A DNA stretch of 64,000 bases from an uncultured Ruminococcus sp. (GTDB lineage Bacteria; Bacillota; Clostridia; Oscillospirales; Ruminococcaceae): positions 330,301 through 394,300 of the forward strand of contig UQPZ01000001.1 in NCBI GenBank assembly GCA_900543145.1, read 5' to 3'. The notes beneath the pieces were generated by a model. It saw only the letters and a program-made list of their open reading frames with translations, did not search any database and had not been told where the DNA came from. Positions 1 through 8,305 of the stretch are shown here, in pieces (position 1 is the stretch's first letter; every line of letters begins with the position of its first letter). The translations under genes and the position numbers were made by a program.

Positions 1-158
1 TTTAAAGCAAGCTCTTCTGTAACTGTGATAAAGCTTTTGATATTTCTATCATTTTTCTTTATATTTGAAAGATACTCGTTTGCAAGCTCCTGCACCGATA
101 TTTTTCTTTCATCCAATGCTTTACGCATATCACGTATTTTCATCGCAGATACGTCCAC
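1..158 (-). CDS. gatA: Aspartyl/glutamyl-tRNA amidotransferase subunit A, N-terminal part
   Basis: Only the first 52 codons are inside the window; the gene runs off the left edge. The protein is the amidase subunit of GatCAB, which converts Glu-tRNA(Gln) or Asp-tRNA(Asn) to the amidated form. The visible N-terminus has the family's amphipathic start (MKIRDMRKALDERKIS) but none of the catalytic Ser-Ser-Lys residues. I prefer a GTG start at 158 because AGGAG lies 10 nt upstream; the ATG at 143 would be 25 nt away. It lies directly downstream of gatC, 27 bp apart, the usual gatC-gatA order. Confidence 0.85.
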   Translation of the reverse strand, partial: MDVSAMKIRDMRKALDERKISVQELANEYLSNIKKNDRNIKSFITVTEELAL

Positions 159-185
159 GTTATTACAACTCCTTTATTAAAGTTA

Positions 186-464
186 TTATTCAACTACCTT
201 GGGAACTACAAAACAGTTATCTGAGTTTACCGCGTTCTGAAGAACTTTTTTAGTTTCCATTGACGGAGCTGAAACGTCTTGGCGGAGTTCGTTTAGATAT
301 ACGTCATGATTGTCTTTCAAAGCGTCGTAAGTAATATTGATTTCTTTTACAGTGTCCATCAAATCAATAATATCAGTCATCTCATCTGCGGTCTTTTCCA
401 GTTCACTGTCGGAAAACTCCAGCTTACCAAGCTCAGCAAGATATTTTACCATAGCCAGATCCAT
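186..464 (-). CDS. gatC: Aspartyl/glutamyl-tRNA amidotransferase subunit C
   Basis: This 92-aa protein is the usual GatC size. It has the family pattern: an N-terminal helical part containing YLAELGKLEFSDSELE, a middle helix with IIDLMDTVKEINI, and a C-terminal extended tail ending in the V-P-K-V-V-E signature. GatC wraps around GatA and stabilises its contact with GatB in the transamidosome. It is the first gene of the gat operon here, transcribed leftward from a promoter at 526-554 with an untranslated leader of about 55 nt. Nothing about it is unusual. Confidence 0.93.
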   Translation of the reverse strand: MDLAMVKYLAELGKLEFSDSELEKTADEMTDIIDLMDTVKEINITYDALKDNHDVYLNELRQDVSAPSMETKKVLQNAVNSDNCFVVPKVVE

Positions 465-525
465 ATTATTTCATTGTCCTTTCCGTATTTTTGCAAAAAC
501 TGAATTTTTGCTGTACCAATTAAAT

Positions 526-554
526 ATTATACTATATTCTGCCCTGTTTTGCAA
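526..554 (-). promoter_or_regulatory. SigA-type promoter of gatCA
   Basis: On the minus strand TTGCAA (549-554) is separated by 17 bp from TATAAT (526-531). It lies about 60 bp upstream of the gatC start. Confidence 0.65.
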
Positions 555-787
555 GCCTTTTTTCACCAATCAGCATAAAATTTCAAAATCATGCTTGAAA
601 TCCGCAAAGAACATATCTTCTTTGTAAATTTTGTTATTATACAATTCACGTTCCCGACATTCCTGTTTGTCTTCTTAACTTTCTATATTTTCTCCGACGT
701 AATAGCGTAAAAGAAAAGTTAGACTCATTCGTTTTTCATAAAAGCATATACACTTATGTAAAAATTAGTTTCTGTTAATTAAATAAA

Positions 788-822
788 AAAGACACTTCCA
801 GCCTAAACATAAAAGTGTCTTT
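788..822 (-). terminator. Terminator of the lysA-like gene
   Basis: A 10-bp perfect stem (788-797 with 813-822) is followed on the minus strand by a run of six T. It lies just past the stop codon of the decarboxylase gene. Confidence 0.75.
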
Positions 823-833
823 ATATATTCTTA

Positions 834-2099
834 TTACTTCAGATACTTATCCATTATTCCGCAGAAATCAAAGGTACTGAAATAATCCGCAGGGGTTTCC
901 GCACGTCTGATAAGCTGAGTCGTGCCGTCCTCCTTGAGAAGAACTTCAGCCGAGCGGAGCTTTCCATTATAATTGTAACCCATTGAGAAGCCGTGTGCAC
1001 CTGTATCATGAATTACAAGAATATCTCCCTTATCAATCTCAGGCAGCATTCTGTCAATTGCGAACTTATCGTTATTCTCGCAAAGTCCGCCTGTTACGTC
1101 ATACTTGTGGTCACATGGAGCATTCTCCTTGCCAAGAACAGTAATATGATGATATGAACCGTACATAGCGGGACGCATGAGATTGCAGGCGCAAGCGTCG
1201 ACTCCGGCATATTCCTTATAGGTATGTTTGTGATGAACGCATTTTGTTACAAGATGACCGTACGGAGCAAGCATAAATCTTCCAAGCTCTGTAAAAATTG
1301 AAACCTCTCCCATTCCGGCGGGAACGAGGATCTCATCAAAAGCTTTGTGAACCCCTTCTCCGATCGCGAAAATATCATTCTGAGGCTTGTCAGGCTCATA
1401 TGCGATACCTACGCCGCCGGATAGATTGATAAATTTAATATCTGCTCCGGTCTTATCTCTTAATTCTACAGCAAGCTCAAATAGTATCCTCGCAAGCTTA
1501 GGATAATATGCGTTTGATACGGTGTTAGACGCAAGGAACGCATGGATTCCGAAGTGCTTAACTCCCTTTTCTTTAAGAATTTTAAAGCCTTCAAAGAGTT
1601 GTTCTCTTGTAAAGCCGTATTTTGCCTCACCCGGGTTATCCATGATCTGAGTTTCTATCTCAAAATGTCCGCCAGGATTAAAACGGCAAAATACCGTTTC
1701 CGGCAGACCGCAAAGCTTTTCCAGAAATTCAATATGCGTAAAATCGTCAAGGTTTATATATGCTCCAAGCTCCTTTGCTTTTAGCATATCTGCCTCCGGT
1801 GTTACATTGGAAGAAAACATGATCTCACTTCCGCTGAAACCGCAGCATTCGCTCATCATAAGCTCGGTAAGCGAAGAACAGTCAACTCCGCAGCCCTCTT
1901 CTTTTAGTATCTTCAGTATAAACGGGTTAGGCGTTGCCTTTACAGCAAAGTATTCCTTAAAGCCCTTATTCCAGCTGAACGCTTTATTCAAATTTCTAGC
2001 GTTCTCTCTTATTCCCTTTTCATCATATATATGAAAAGGCGTAGGATACTCCGATATTATTTTTTCAGCCTGTTCCTTAGTTATAAATGGTGTTTTCAT
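834..2099 (-). CDS. lysA: Diaminopimelate decarboxylase-family PLP enzyme
   Basis: This is a fold-type III (alanine-racemase-like) decarboxylase of 421 aa; LysA makes lysine from meso-diaminopimelate. The PLP lysine is K54 in FAVKATPN, the glycine-rich phosphate loop is LSGGVGIAYEP, and CEN near the C-terminus supplies the trans active-site cysteine region. Several signatures are off-consensus: the HIGSQ loop reads HAFLASN and EPGR reads ELGR, so this is a divergent subgroup. An ornithine/arginine-type or other D-amino-acid decarboxylase is possible. The start at 2099 is chosen because AAAGGATT lies 9 nt upstream; longer frames lack a binding site. It is monocistronic, with its own promoter and terminator. 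Confidence 0.72.
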   Translation of the reverse strand: MKTPFITKEQAEKIISEYPTPFHIYDEKGIRENARNLNKAFSWNKGFKEYFAVKATPNPFILKILKEEGCGVDCSSLTELMMSECCGFSGSEIMFSSNVTPEADMLKAKELGAYINLDDFTHIEFLEKLCGLPETVFCRFNPGGHFEIETQIMDNPGEAKYGFTREQLFEGFKILKEKGVKHFGIHAFLASNTVSNAYYPKLARILFELAVELRDKTGADIKFINLSGGVGIAYEPDKPQNDIFAIGEGVHKAFDEILVPAGMGEVSIFTELGRFMLAPYGHLVTKCVHHKHTYKEYAGVDACACNLMRPAMYGSYHHITVLGKENAPCDHKYDVTGGLCENNDKFAIDRMLPEIDKGDILVIHDTGAHGFSMGYNYNGKLRSAEVLLKEDGTTQLIRRAETPADYFSTFDFCGIMDKYLK

Positions 2100-2130
2100 T
2101 GTGTTCAATCCTTTTAATAATATATATAAT

Positions 2131-2159
2131 ATCATATCATTTTCATTCACATTCGTCAA
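2131..2159 (-). promoter_or_regulatory. Promoter of the lysA-like gene
   Basis: TTGACG (2154-2159), 17-bp spacer and TATGAT (2131-2136) with a TGn extension on the minus strand. It gives a leader of about 25 nt. Confidence 0.6.
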
Positions 2160-2268
2160 TATCAAAAATAAAAATTTATAAATTAACTAATTTCTTCATA
2201 TGTTTTTATACGGTGCTTGTATACTTTTTATTATACTTTACCTATACGAATTAAAATATCAAAAAAAG

Positions 2269-2297
2269 TTGCCTTTTTTATTTTACTGTGATATAAT
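2269..2297 (+). promoter_or_regulatory. Promoter of the DUF951-prfA operon
   Basis: TTGCCT (2269-2274), 17-bp spacer, then TATAAT (2292-2297) preceded by TG at 2289-2290, making an extended -10 element. It lies about 30 bp before the DUF951 gene. Confidence 0.65.
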
Positions 2298-2330
2298 AAT
2301 TAAGTATGAAATAATGAAAGGATGAGCGTT

Positions 2331-2519
2331 GTGGATATTTCCAAAGGCGATACTCTGGTCATGAAGAAGAATCATCCTTGCGGAGAAAACAGAATGCTGG
2401 TTCTGAGATCCGGAATGGATTTTAAATTGAGGTGCGTCGGATGCGGACGTGAATTTATGGTTCCTAGAAGCAAGGCTGAAAAAAACGTTAAATCTATTAT
2501 AAAAGCCGCTGAGTCATAG
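2331..2519 (+). CDS. DUF951 family small protein
   Basis: This 62-aa protein of unknown function is conserved in Firmicutes. It matches the DUF951 pattern: an HPCG motif (here NHPCGENRM), then GMDF, a CxxCG zinc-ribbon-like pair (CVGCGREFM) and a basic PRSK tail. The fold suggests a small nucleic-acid or ribosome-associated protein, but that is inference. I prefer the GTG at 2331, because AAAGG sits 9 nt before it; the ATG at 2322 overlaps that binding site and would add three residues. It is the first gene of a run with prfA, tsaC and coaE. Confidence 0.85.
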   Translation: MDISKGDTLVMKKNHPCGENRMLVLRSGMDFKLRCVGCGREFMVPRSKAEKNVKSIIKAAES

Positions 2520-2574
2520 CGCCGCATTGAAATTTACAGCATAAACAGCACTATGATTATTCAGGAGGATTAAT

Positions 2575-3651
2575 ATGTTTGATAAGTTAAAAGCTATTGA
2601 GGATAAATTCAACGAGGTAAACGAAAGACTGATGCAGCCTGAGATCGTAAACGACAATAAGCAGTATACCGCCTTAATGAAAGAATACAGCAGCCTTTCT
2701 CCTATTGCGGAAAAATTCTCACTATATAAAAAATCTAAAGCAGCATATGACGAAGCACAGGATTTGCTGGAATCCGGAGGTCTTGACAAAGAGTTCAAGG
2801 AAATGGCTCAGCTCCAGCTTACCGAATCCAAAAAGGAAATGGAAACCCTGAGCGAAGAGCTTAAAATACTGCTGCTTCCAAAAGATCCTAACGATGAGAA
2901 AAATGTTATAGTGGAGATAAGAGGAGGAGCAGGAGGAGAAGAAGCCGCTCTTTTTGCAAATTCGCTTTACAGAATGTATACTCTCTATGCCGCTTCTAAA
3001 GGCTGGAATATCGAGGTTCTTAACGCTAATGAAACAGAGCTTGGCGGATACAAGGAAATTTCATTTATGATAGAGGGCGCAGGAGCATACTCGAGATTCA
3101 AGTATGAAAGCGGAGTACACAGAGTACAGCGTGTTCCTGAAACCGAATCACAGGGGCGTGTTCATACCTCCACTGTTACTGTTGCAGTTCTGCCTGAGGC
3201 TGAGGACGTTGAGCTTGAGATCAATGATAAGGATCTTAAAATTGACGTATTCCGTTCCTCGGGAGCAGGAGGACAGCATATCAATAAAACCTCATCGGCG
3301 ATCAGAATCACTCACTTGCCTACCGGAATGGTAGTCGAATGTCAGGACGAACGTTCGCAGTATAAAAACAAAGACAAAGCTATGAAGGTCCTGCGTTCCC
3401 GTCTGCTAGAACAGAAACAGGCCGCTCATGACAATGAAATAGCGTCCGAAAGACGTTCTCAGGTAGGAACCGGTGACCGCTCCGAGAGAATAAGAACATA
3501 TAATTACCCCGAGGGAAGAATTTCAGATCACAGGATAGGACTTACAATATACAGGCTTGAAAATATCCTCAACGGAAATCTGGACGAAGTAATTGACGCA
3601 CTGGCTACGGCGGATCAGGCAGCGAAGCTTTCGCAGCAGGAAGAAGCGTAA
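2575..3651 (+). CDS. prfA: Peptide chain release factor 1
   Basis: RF1 releases the finished protein at UAA and UAG stop codons. The length is 358 aa, normal for the family. Visible signatures are the codon-reading PxT element (VPETESQGR), the universally conserved GGQ tripeptide in SSGAGGQHINKTSS that reaches the peptidyl-transferase centre, and the QDERSQ block after it. AGGAGG precedes the ATG with good spacing. It is followed after only 3 nt by tsaC, an arrangement common in Firmicutes, where prmC may be missing or placed elsewhere. No prmC, which would methylate the GGQ glutamine, is seen in this window. Confidence 0.97.
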   Translation: MFDKLKAIEDKFNEVNERLMQPEIVNDNKQYTALMKEYSSLSPIAEKFSLYKKSKAAYDEAQDLLESGGLDKEFKEMAQLQLTESKKEMETLSEELKILLLPKDPNDEKNVIVEIRGGAGGEEAALFANSLYRMYTLYAASKGWNIEVLNANETELGGYKEISFMIEGAGAYSRFKYESGVHRVQRVPETESQGRVHTSTVTVAVLPEAEDVELEINDKDLKIDVFRSSGAGGQHINKTSSAIRITHLPTGMVVECQDERSQYKNKDKAMKVLRSRLLEQKQAAHDNEIASERRSQVGTGDRSERIRTYNYPEGRISDHRIGLTIYRLENILNGNLDEVIDALATADQAAKLSQQEEA

Positions 3652-3654
3652 GCT

Positions 3655-4674
3655 ATGGTTTATAATACAGAAATATTACACGCTGACAAAATTTCAATAG
3701 CCAAAGCGGCAGAGCTTATAAAACAAGGCGAAATAGTCGGAATGCCGACGGAAACCGTGTACGGTCTTGCCGCAAACGCTCTTGACCCGTCAGCTGTATC
3801 TAAAATTTTCATTGCAAAGGGCAGACCGCAGGACAATCCGCTTATCGTTCATATATCAAACTTTGATATGCTGGATGGACTTGCAGATAATATACCTAAG
3901 CTTGCAGTAAAATGCGCTGAAAAATTCTGGCCCGGTCCTCTTACTATGATATTGCCTAAAACAGATAAAATACCCATGGTCACAAGCGGAGGACTGAATA
4001 CTGTGGGAATAAGAATGCCGTCAAACGATACGGCGAGAAAATTGATAGAAGTGTGCGGACTTCCTCTTGCCGCTCCGTCAGCTAATCTTTCAGGAAGTCC
4101 TTCGCCTACTTCCGCCTGTCATGTATACGACGATATGAACGGAAGAATACCCTGTATTCTCGACGACGGACGCTGTGCTGTAGGCGTTGAATCTACGGTC
4201 ATTGCTTTTGAGGAGGATTCAATAAGACTGCTGAGGCCTGGATTTATTTCAGTATCGGATCTTGCAGAAATTACAGAAAATATAATCGTTGACAATGGCG
4301 TTTTGAATACAGTTGCCGAGGGAACTGCCGTTGCATCGCCCGGAATGAAATACAAGCATTATTCACCTAAGGCAGACGTTACAATAATTGACGGAACACT
4401 CGGGAAATTCAGAAAGTTTATTTCTGAACATAATGACGAAAAAACCTGGTGCATGACTTTCAGCGAAGAAGATATTCAGGGGATAAATTGTCACGCTCTT
4501 GTTTACGGTTCAGATGATAAAGCCAGGGCAAAAATGCTGTTTGACGTTCTGAGAGAACTCGACAAGGCTGGCGCAGAGAAGGTTTACGCCAGATGTCCCG
4601 AAAAAAGAGGCGTTGACCTTGCAGTCTATAACCGTTTGCTGAGAGCTGCCGGATTTAAGGTGATCAAGCTATGA
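3655..4674 (+). CDS. tsaC: Threonylcarbamoyl-AMP synthase, Sua5-type
   Basis: It makes threonylcarbamoyl-AMP from threonine, bicarbonate and ATP, the first step of t6A37 formation on ANN-decoding tRNAs. At 339 aa it is the long Sua5 form: an N-terminal YrdC domain (about residues 10-200) with the substrate-binding segment MPTETVYGLAANA and the KGRP motif, then a linker and a C-terminal Rossmann-like Sua5 domain (about 235-339) containing SPGMKYKHYSP. It starts 3 nt after prfA and its end overlaps coaE by ATGA, so translation is probably coupled. Confidence 0.94.
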   Translation: MVYNTEILHADKISIAKAAELIKQGEIVGMPTETVYGLAANALDPSAVSKIFIAKGRPQDNPLIVHISNFDMLDGLADNIPKLAVKCAEKFWPGPLTMILPKTDKIPMVTSGGLNTVGIRMPSNDTARKLIEVCGLPLAAPSANLSGSPSPTSACHVYDDMNGRIPCILDDGRCAVGVESTVIAFEEDSIRLLRPGFISVSDLAEITENIIVDNGVLNTVAEGTAVASPGMKYKHYSPKADVTIIDGTLGKFRKFISEHNDEKTWCMTFSEEDIQGINCHALVYGSDDKARAKMLFDVLRELDKAGAEKVYARCPEKRGVDLAVYNRLLRAAGFKVIKL

Positions 4675-5285
4675 AAAAGACAAGTATTACAATAGGTCTT
4701 ACAGGTCAGACCGGAGCGGGAAAAACAACGGTAAGCGATATTTTTGCCGCAAACAATTTTGAAATTATAAATTGTGACATAATTGCAAGAACGGTTACTG
4801 TTGACGGAAGCAAATGCAACGAGCAGCTCAGCTTAATTTTTCCTGAATGCTTTAACAACGATTTGTCGCTCAACCGAAAAAAGCTGGCTGGTATAGTTTT
4901 TAATGCCCCATCTAAACTGCTTCTTCTTAACAAAACAATTTTTCCGTACATAAATCAAAAAATATCGCAGAAAATAAATCAGCTTACCGCCGCAGGTATA
5001 AAATATATTCTTCTGGATGCTCCTACTCTTTTTGAAGCCGGTGCTGACAAGCACTGCGATATTATAGTAAGCTGTATTGCAGATGAACAAATACGTCTTG
5101 AAAGGATCATAAAGCGAGACAGTATCTCGGAGGAACTTGCCAGAAGCAGGATCAAAGCACAAAGATCAGATGAATTTTACATATATCATTCTGATTATAT
5201 TATAAAAAATAACGGTTCACTTTCAGAAGCGGTTTCTCAAACTGAAAACATTATAAAGCAGATAAAGGAAAAATACAATGGCTAA
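4671..5285 (+). CDS. coaE: Dephospho-CoA kinase
   Basis: This is the final enzyme of coenzyme A synthesis; it phosphorylates the ribose 3'-OH of dephospho-CoA. The 204-aa protein has a P-loop (GQTGAGKTT, about residues 10-18), an IINCDIIAR substrate loop and a DAPTLFEAG motif that corresponds to the family's DVPLLFE. The LID region with R-x2-R is near ISEELARSR. The start overlaps the tsaC stop by 4 nt and its 3' end overlaps the transglycosylase gene by 8 nt, so it sits in the middle of a tight operon. Confidence 0.93.
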   Translation: MKKTSITIGLTGQTGAGKTTVSDIFAANNFEIINCDIIARTVTVDGSKCNEQLSLIFPECFNNDLSLNRKKLAGIVFNAPSKLLLLNKTIFPYINQKISQKINQLTAAGIKYILLDAPTLFEAGADKHCDIIVSCIADEQIRLERIIKRDSISEELARSRIKAQRSDEFYIYHSDYIIKNNGSLSEAVSQTENIIKQIKEKYNG

Positions 5286-5913
5286 AAAGCGAAGAAAAAA
5301 GAAAAAAGTTCGTGCTCCGCTTATATTATTTATTATATTTATTGTTCTTCTCATAGTCGGCGGATTGGTTTACATATACAGAGATGCGATTACAGAGAAA
5401 GCAAAGAAGCTGAGTCCGAATGCTTTTACATATCCTACCGAATATGAGGAATATGTAGTTAAATATTCAAAGGAGTACGATATAGATCCAAGATATATCT
5501 TTGCGGTGATAAATACCGAAAGTCATTTTGATCCGAAGGCTACCTCAGATGTGGGAGCAAGAGGACTAATGCAGATCATGGAGGACGCATACGACTGGAT
5601 AAAGTTCAGACTTGACGATAACAGAGAACACACATACGAAGATATGTATGATCCTGAGCTTAATATTCAGTACGGTACATATATGCTGAAATATCTTTAT
5701 GATAAGTTTGACTGCTCCTATGAGCTTGCCGCTGCCGCTTATCACGGGGGAATGAATGCAGTAGACGGATGGATATCTGACGGAACAGTTGACCCTGAAA
5801 ATTTCAGGCTTGAGGATATTCCGTCTGATGTTACCGCAAACTACATATATAAGGTAATGAATGCGTATAATAAGTACAAGGAAAAACTGGAGGAGGACTT
5901 TGAAAATGGATAA
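5278..5913 (+). CDS. Membrane-anchored lytic transglycosylase (SLT domain)
   Basis: This 211-aa protein has a lysine/arginine-rich N-terminus, one membrane segment (about residues 14-36, LILFIIFIVLLIVGGLVYI) and an extracytoplasmic SLT fold. The catalytic glutamate is in NTESHFDP, followed by the family's GARGLMQ motif and the AAAAYHGG segment. It would cleave the MurNAc-GlcNAc bond of peptidoglycan, giving 1,6-anhydro ends, in wall remodelling. It overlaps coaE by 8 nt and the aminopeptidase gene by 8 nt, so co-expression is likely. The substrate role cannot be told from sequence. Confidence 0.9.
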   Translation: MAKKRRKKKKVRAPLILFIIFIVLLIVGGLVYIYRDAITEKAKKLSPNAFTYPTEYEEYVVKYSKEYDIDPRYIFAVINTESHFDPKATSDVGARGLMQIMEDAYDWIKFRLDDNREHTYEDMYDPELNIQYGTYMLKYLYDKFDCSYELAAAAYHGGMNAVDGWISDGTVDPENFRLEDIPSDVTANYIYKVMNAYNKYKEKLEEDFENG

Positions 5914-7315
5914 AAATATTGAAAAAACCGAGGGTGAAAAGCTGGCGGAAAAACTGCTTTCAAATCATAAGAACGGAGGACTTATTCTCAGTGACAGCAA
6001 GCTAAAAAAAGCGCTTTCTTTTTCCGAGGATTATAAGGACTTTCTTAATAAGGCAAAAACAGAACGCGAAGCTGTAATCCAGACTGTAAAAAAAGCAAAA
6101 GACTGCGGCTTTTCGGAATTTGAGCCAGGTAAGAAATATGAAGCCGGAGAAAAATTCTACTTTGTAAACAGGGGTAAGGCTGTAATTCTTACCGTAATGG
6201 GAAAGAAGCCTTTGTCTGACGGAATACGGATCGCAGCTGCTCATATAGATTCTCCGAGACTCGATCTTAAACAGAACCCCTTATATGAGGATCAGGAAAT
6301 TGCGTTATTCAAAACTCATTATTACGGAGGAATAAAGAAATATCAGTGGACCGCTATTCCCCTTTCCCTGCATGGAGTAATTATAAAATCCGACGGAGAA
6401 AAGATAACTGTTAATATCGGAGAGGATAAGAATGATCCTGTTTTCTGTGTCACCGATCTTCTTCCTCATCTTGCAGGTGCACAGATGAAGAGAACTCCCG
6501 GAGAAGTTATAAAGGGGGAAGAGCTTAATATTCTTGTCGGTTCACTGCCTTTCAAGGACGATAAGGTATCAAATAAGGTAAAGCTGAATATAATGTCTGT
6601 ATTGAACGAAAAATACGGTATAGTTGAAGATGATTTTATATCTGCCGAACTTGAAGCTGTTCCTCAGTTTAAGGCCTCCGACGTCGGATTCGATAAAAGT
6701 ATGGTCGGCAGCTACGGTCAGGACGACAGAGTATGCGCCTACACCGCCCTTGAAGCTATTTTGAAATGCAAAAATCCTAAACACACCTGCATGACTGTTC
6801 TAACGGATAAAGAGGAAACAGGCAGCGACGGAAATACAGGACTTAACAGCTCCTATCTCCCCTATTTCATAGATAACCTTGCCTCTGTTTACGGACTTGA
6901 AGGACGTAACGTTATGTCCGCCTCCGAATGTCTGTCGGCAGATGTAAATGCGGCTGTCGATCCGACTTTCCCGGACGTGACTGAGATCAGAAATGCTTCA
7001 AAAATAAATTACGGCGTCGTTGCTACAAAGTTTACAGGCTCGCGCGGAAAGTCCGGAACTTCTGACGCTTCTGCTGAATTTGTAGGACGTGTCCGCAGGT
7101 TATTTGATGAAAACGACGTAATATGGCAAACCGGAGAACTTGGAAAGGTTGATATGGGCGGCGGCGGAACTGTTGCTCAGTATATAGCCAATCTTAATAT
7201 AAACGTAATTGACGTGGGCGTTCCCGTGCTTTCAATGCATGCACCGTTTGAGGTTACGTCGAAGATCGATATTTATATGGCATTTAAAGCTTTCTCGGTA
7301 TTTTTTGAGGATTAA
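5906..7315 (+). CDS. M18 family aminopeptidase
   Basis: This 469-aa dizinc aminopeptidase of the aspartyl-aminopeptidase family removes N-terminal residues from peptides in the cytoplasm. Metal-site elements are visible in order: HIDSPRLDL, DDRVCAY, DKEETGSDG, SADVNAAVDP and, near the C-terminus, the LSMHAPFEV histidine. The start at 5906 is chosen for GGAGGA about 11 nt upstream; a longer frame from 5861 lies inside the transglycosylase gene. It is the last gene of the run that begins with the DUF951 gene and ends at a strong terminator. Whether it prefers acidic residues is not decidable here. Confidence 0.93.
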   Translation: MDKNIEKTEGEKLAEKLLSNHKNGGLILSDSKLKKALSFSEDYKDFLNKAKTEREAVIQTVKKAKDCGFSEFEPGKKYEAGEKFYFVNRGKAVILTVMGKKPLSDGIRIAAAHIDSPRLDLKQNPLYEDQEIALFKTHYYGGIKKYQWTAIPLSLHGVIIKSDGEKITVNIGEDKNDPVFCVTDLLPHLAGAQMKRTPGEVIKGEELNILVGSLPFKDDKVSNKVKLNIMSVLNEKYGIVEDDFISAELEAVPQFKASDVGFDKSMVGSYGQDDRVCAYTALEAILKCKNPKHTCMTVLTDKEETGSDGNTGLNSSYLPYFIDNLASVYGLEGRNVMSASECLSADVNAAVDPTFPDVTEIRNASKINYGVVATKFTGSRGKSGTSDASAEFVGRVRRLFDENDVIWQTGELGKVDMGGGGTVAQYIANLNINVIDVGVPVLSMHAPFEVTSKIDIYMAFKAFSVFFED

Positions 7316-7337
7316 TTAAATAACCGGTGTTATTGAG

Positions 7338-7372
7338 AAAACTCCTGTACTATTTTTGTGCAGGAGTTTTTT
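7338..7372 (+). terminator. Terminator after the M18 gene
   Basis: A 10-bp stem (7338-7347 with 7361-7370) with a 13-nt loop and a T run closes the prfA-coaE-M18 operon. Confidence 0.85.
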
Positions 7373-7386
7373 ATGTGCCTTTTCAA

Positions 7387-7420
7387 ATCGACAAATACTT
7401 GTCTTTGAGGGAGTTATAAT
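7387..7420 (+). promoter_or_regulatory. Putative Spo0A-controlled spoIIG promoter
   Basis: A 0A-box-like ATCGACA (7387-7393; consensus TTCGNCA) overlaps a -35-like TCGACA (7388-7393). The next good -10, TATAAT, is at 7415-7420, which gives a 21-bp spacer. The B. subtilis spoIIG promoter is known for an over-long 22-bp spacer and 0A boxes at the -35, so the architecture fits. Assignment by resemblance only. Confidence 0.45.
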
Positions 7421-7449
7421 AATATCAGGACAGCTTCGGAGGTGACAGC

Positions 7450-8280
7450 GTGAAAATATATATAGATGTTCTTTTTATTACAAATGCTGCCGTAACTCTG
7501 ATGTTTTTGCTCGGACTCAGCAAAATAACTCATTCTCCGCTTAAACGTCTCAGAGCCGCAGCTTCATGTATTTTCAGCGGGATTTCATCTTTACTCGTTA
7601 TTGCCGAACCCGAAAACTTTCTTCAGTCGTTTATCATAACCGCAGTTAAAATATTAAGTGTTTTTATAACGATCGCGATTGCTTTTAAATGGAATGGGTT
7701 TTTACATCTTATAAAGTTTTTTCTGCTGTACCTCGCAATGAATCTTGTATTCGCAGGCTGCTGCTTTATGCTGTGGAAAATTACAGGCAGCAGAATAATT
7801 TACATAAAAAACTATACCGTATATTTTGATATATCCTTAATAAGTATAGCCGTATCTACTATAGCTGCCTATATAATTATATCGGTATATGACCTTATTA
7901 CCACCCGCAGCTTCAGAAAGAATATTATATATAAGGCAAAGTATTCGGTAGGAGATTACGAGGTGGTGATTCCGGCTGTTTCTGACAGCGGAAATATCCT
8001 ATGCGATTCATTTACGGGTATCCCAGTTATTGTATTTTACTGCGATGAACTGTATGAACACTTCAATCTTGATTATGACAATTATTTTACTGTCAACGGC
8101 TTCAGGCTTATTCCATACTCTACCGTAAACGGCAGAAGCTTAATGCCTGTTACATCAAAAGGAAAAGTTGAAATAATTTCAGGAAACAATTTTACCAAGG
8201 AAGTTAAATGCTATGTGGGTATTGTTAAATCAGATAATAACAGATCAAGGGCGATTTTTAATCCGAGTCTGCTTGTATAA
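7450..8280 (+). CDS. spoIIGA: Sigma-E processing peptidase SpoIIGA
   Basis: This membrane-bound aspartic protease removes the pro-sequence of SigE in the mother cell after receiving the SpoIIR signal. The 276-aa protein has about five hydrophobic helices in the first 150 residues and a soluble C-terminal protease domain. The catalytic aspartate is D179 in SDSGNILCDSFTG, equivalent to the DTGN/DSGN signature. The start is GTG, with GGAGG upstream. It is followed by sigE after a 25-bp gap, the canonical spoIIG arrangement. The N-terminal membrane part is weakly conserved, as is usual for this family. Confidence 0.92.
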   Translation: MKIYIDVLFITNAAVTLMFLLGLSKITHSPLKRLRAAASCIFSGISSLLVIAEPENFLQSFIITAVKILSVFITIAIAFKWNGFLHLIKFFLLYLAMNLVFAGCCFMLWKITGSRIIYIKNYTVYFDISLISIAVSTIAAYIIISVYDLITTRSFRKNIIYKAKYSVGDYEVVIPAVSDSGNILCDSFTGIPVIVFYCDELYEHFNLDYDNYFTVNGFRLIPYSTVNGRSLMPVTSKGKVEIISGNNFTKEVKCYVGIVKSDNNRSRAIFNPSLLV

Positions 8281-8305
8281 AATATTACTTTTAAGGAGAA
8301 TAGCT

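Larger units (their letters stand above)
465..833. other. Intergenic region gatC / lysA
   Basis: This 369-bp AT-rich gap holds the gatC promoter and the terminator of the lysA-like gene at its right end. I see no coding frame, RNA gene or repeat in the 555-787 stretch. Confidence 0.6.
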
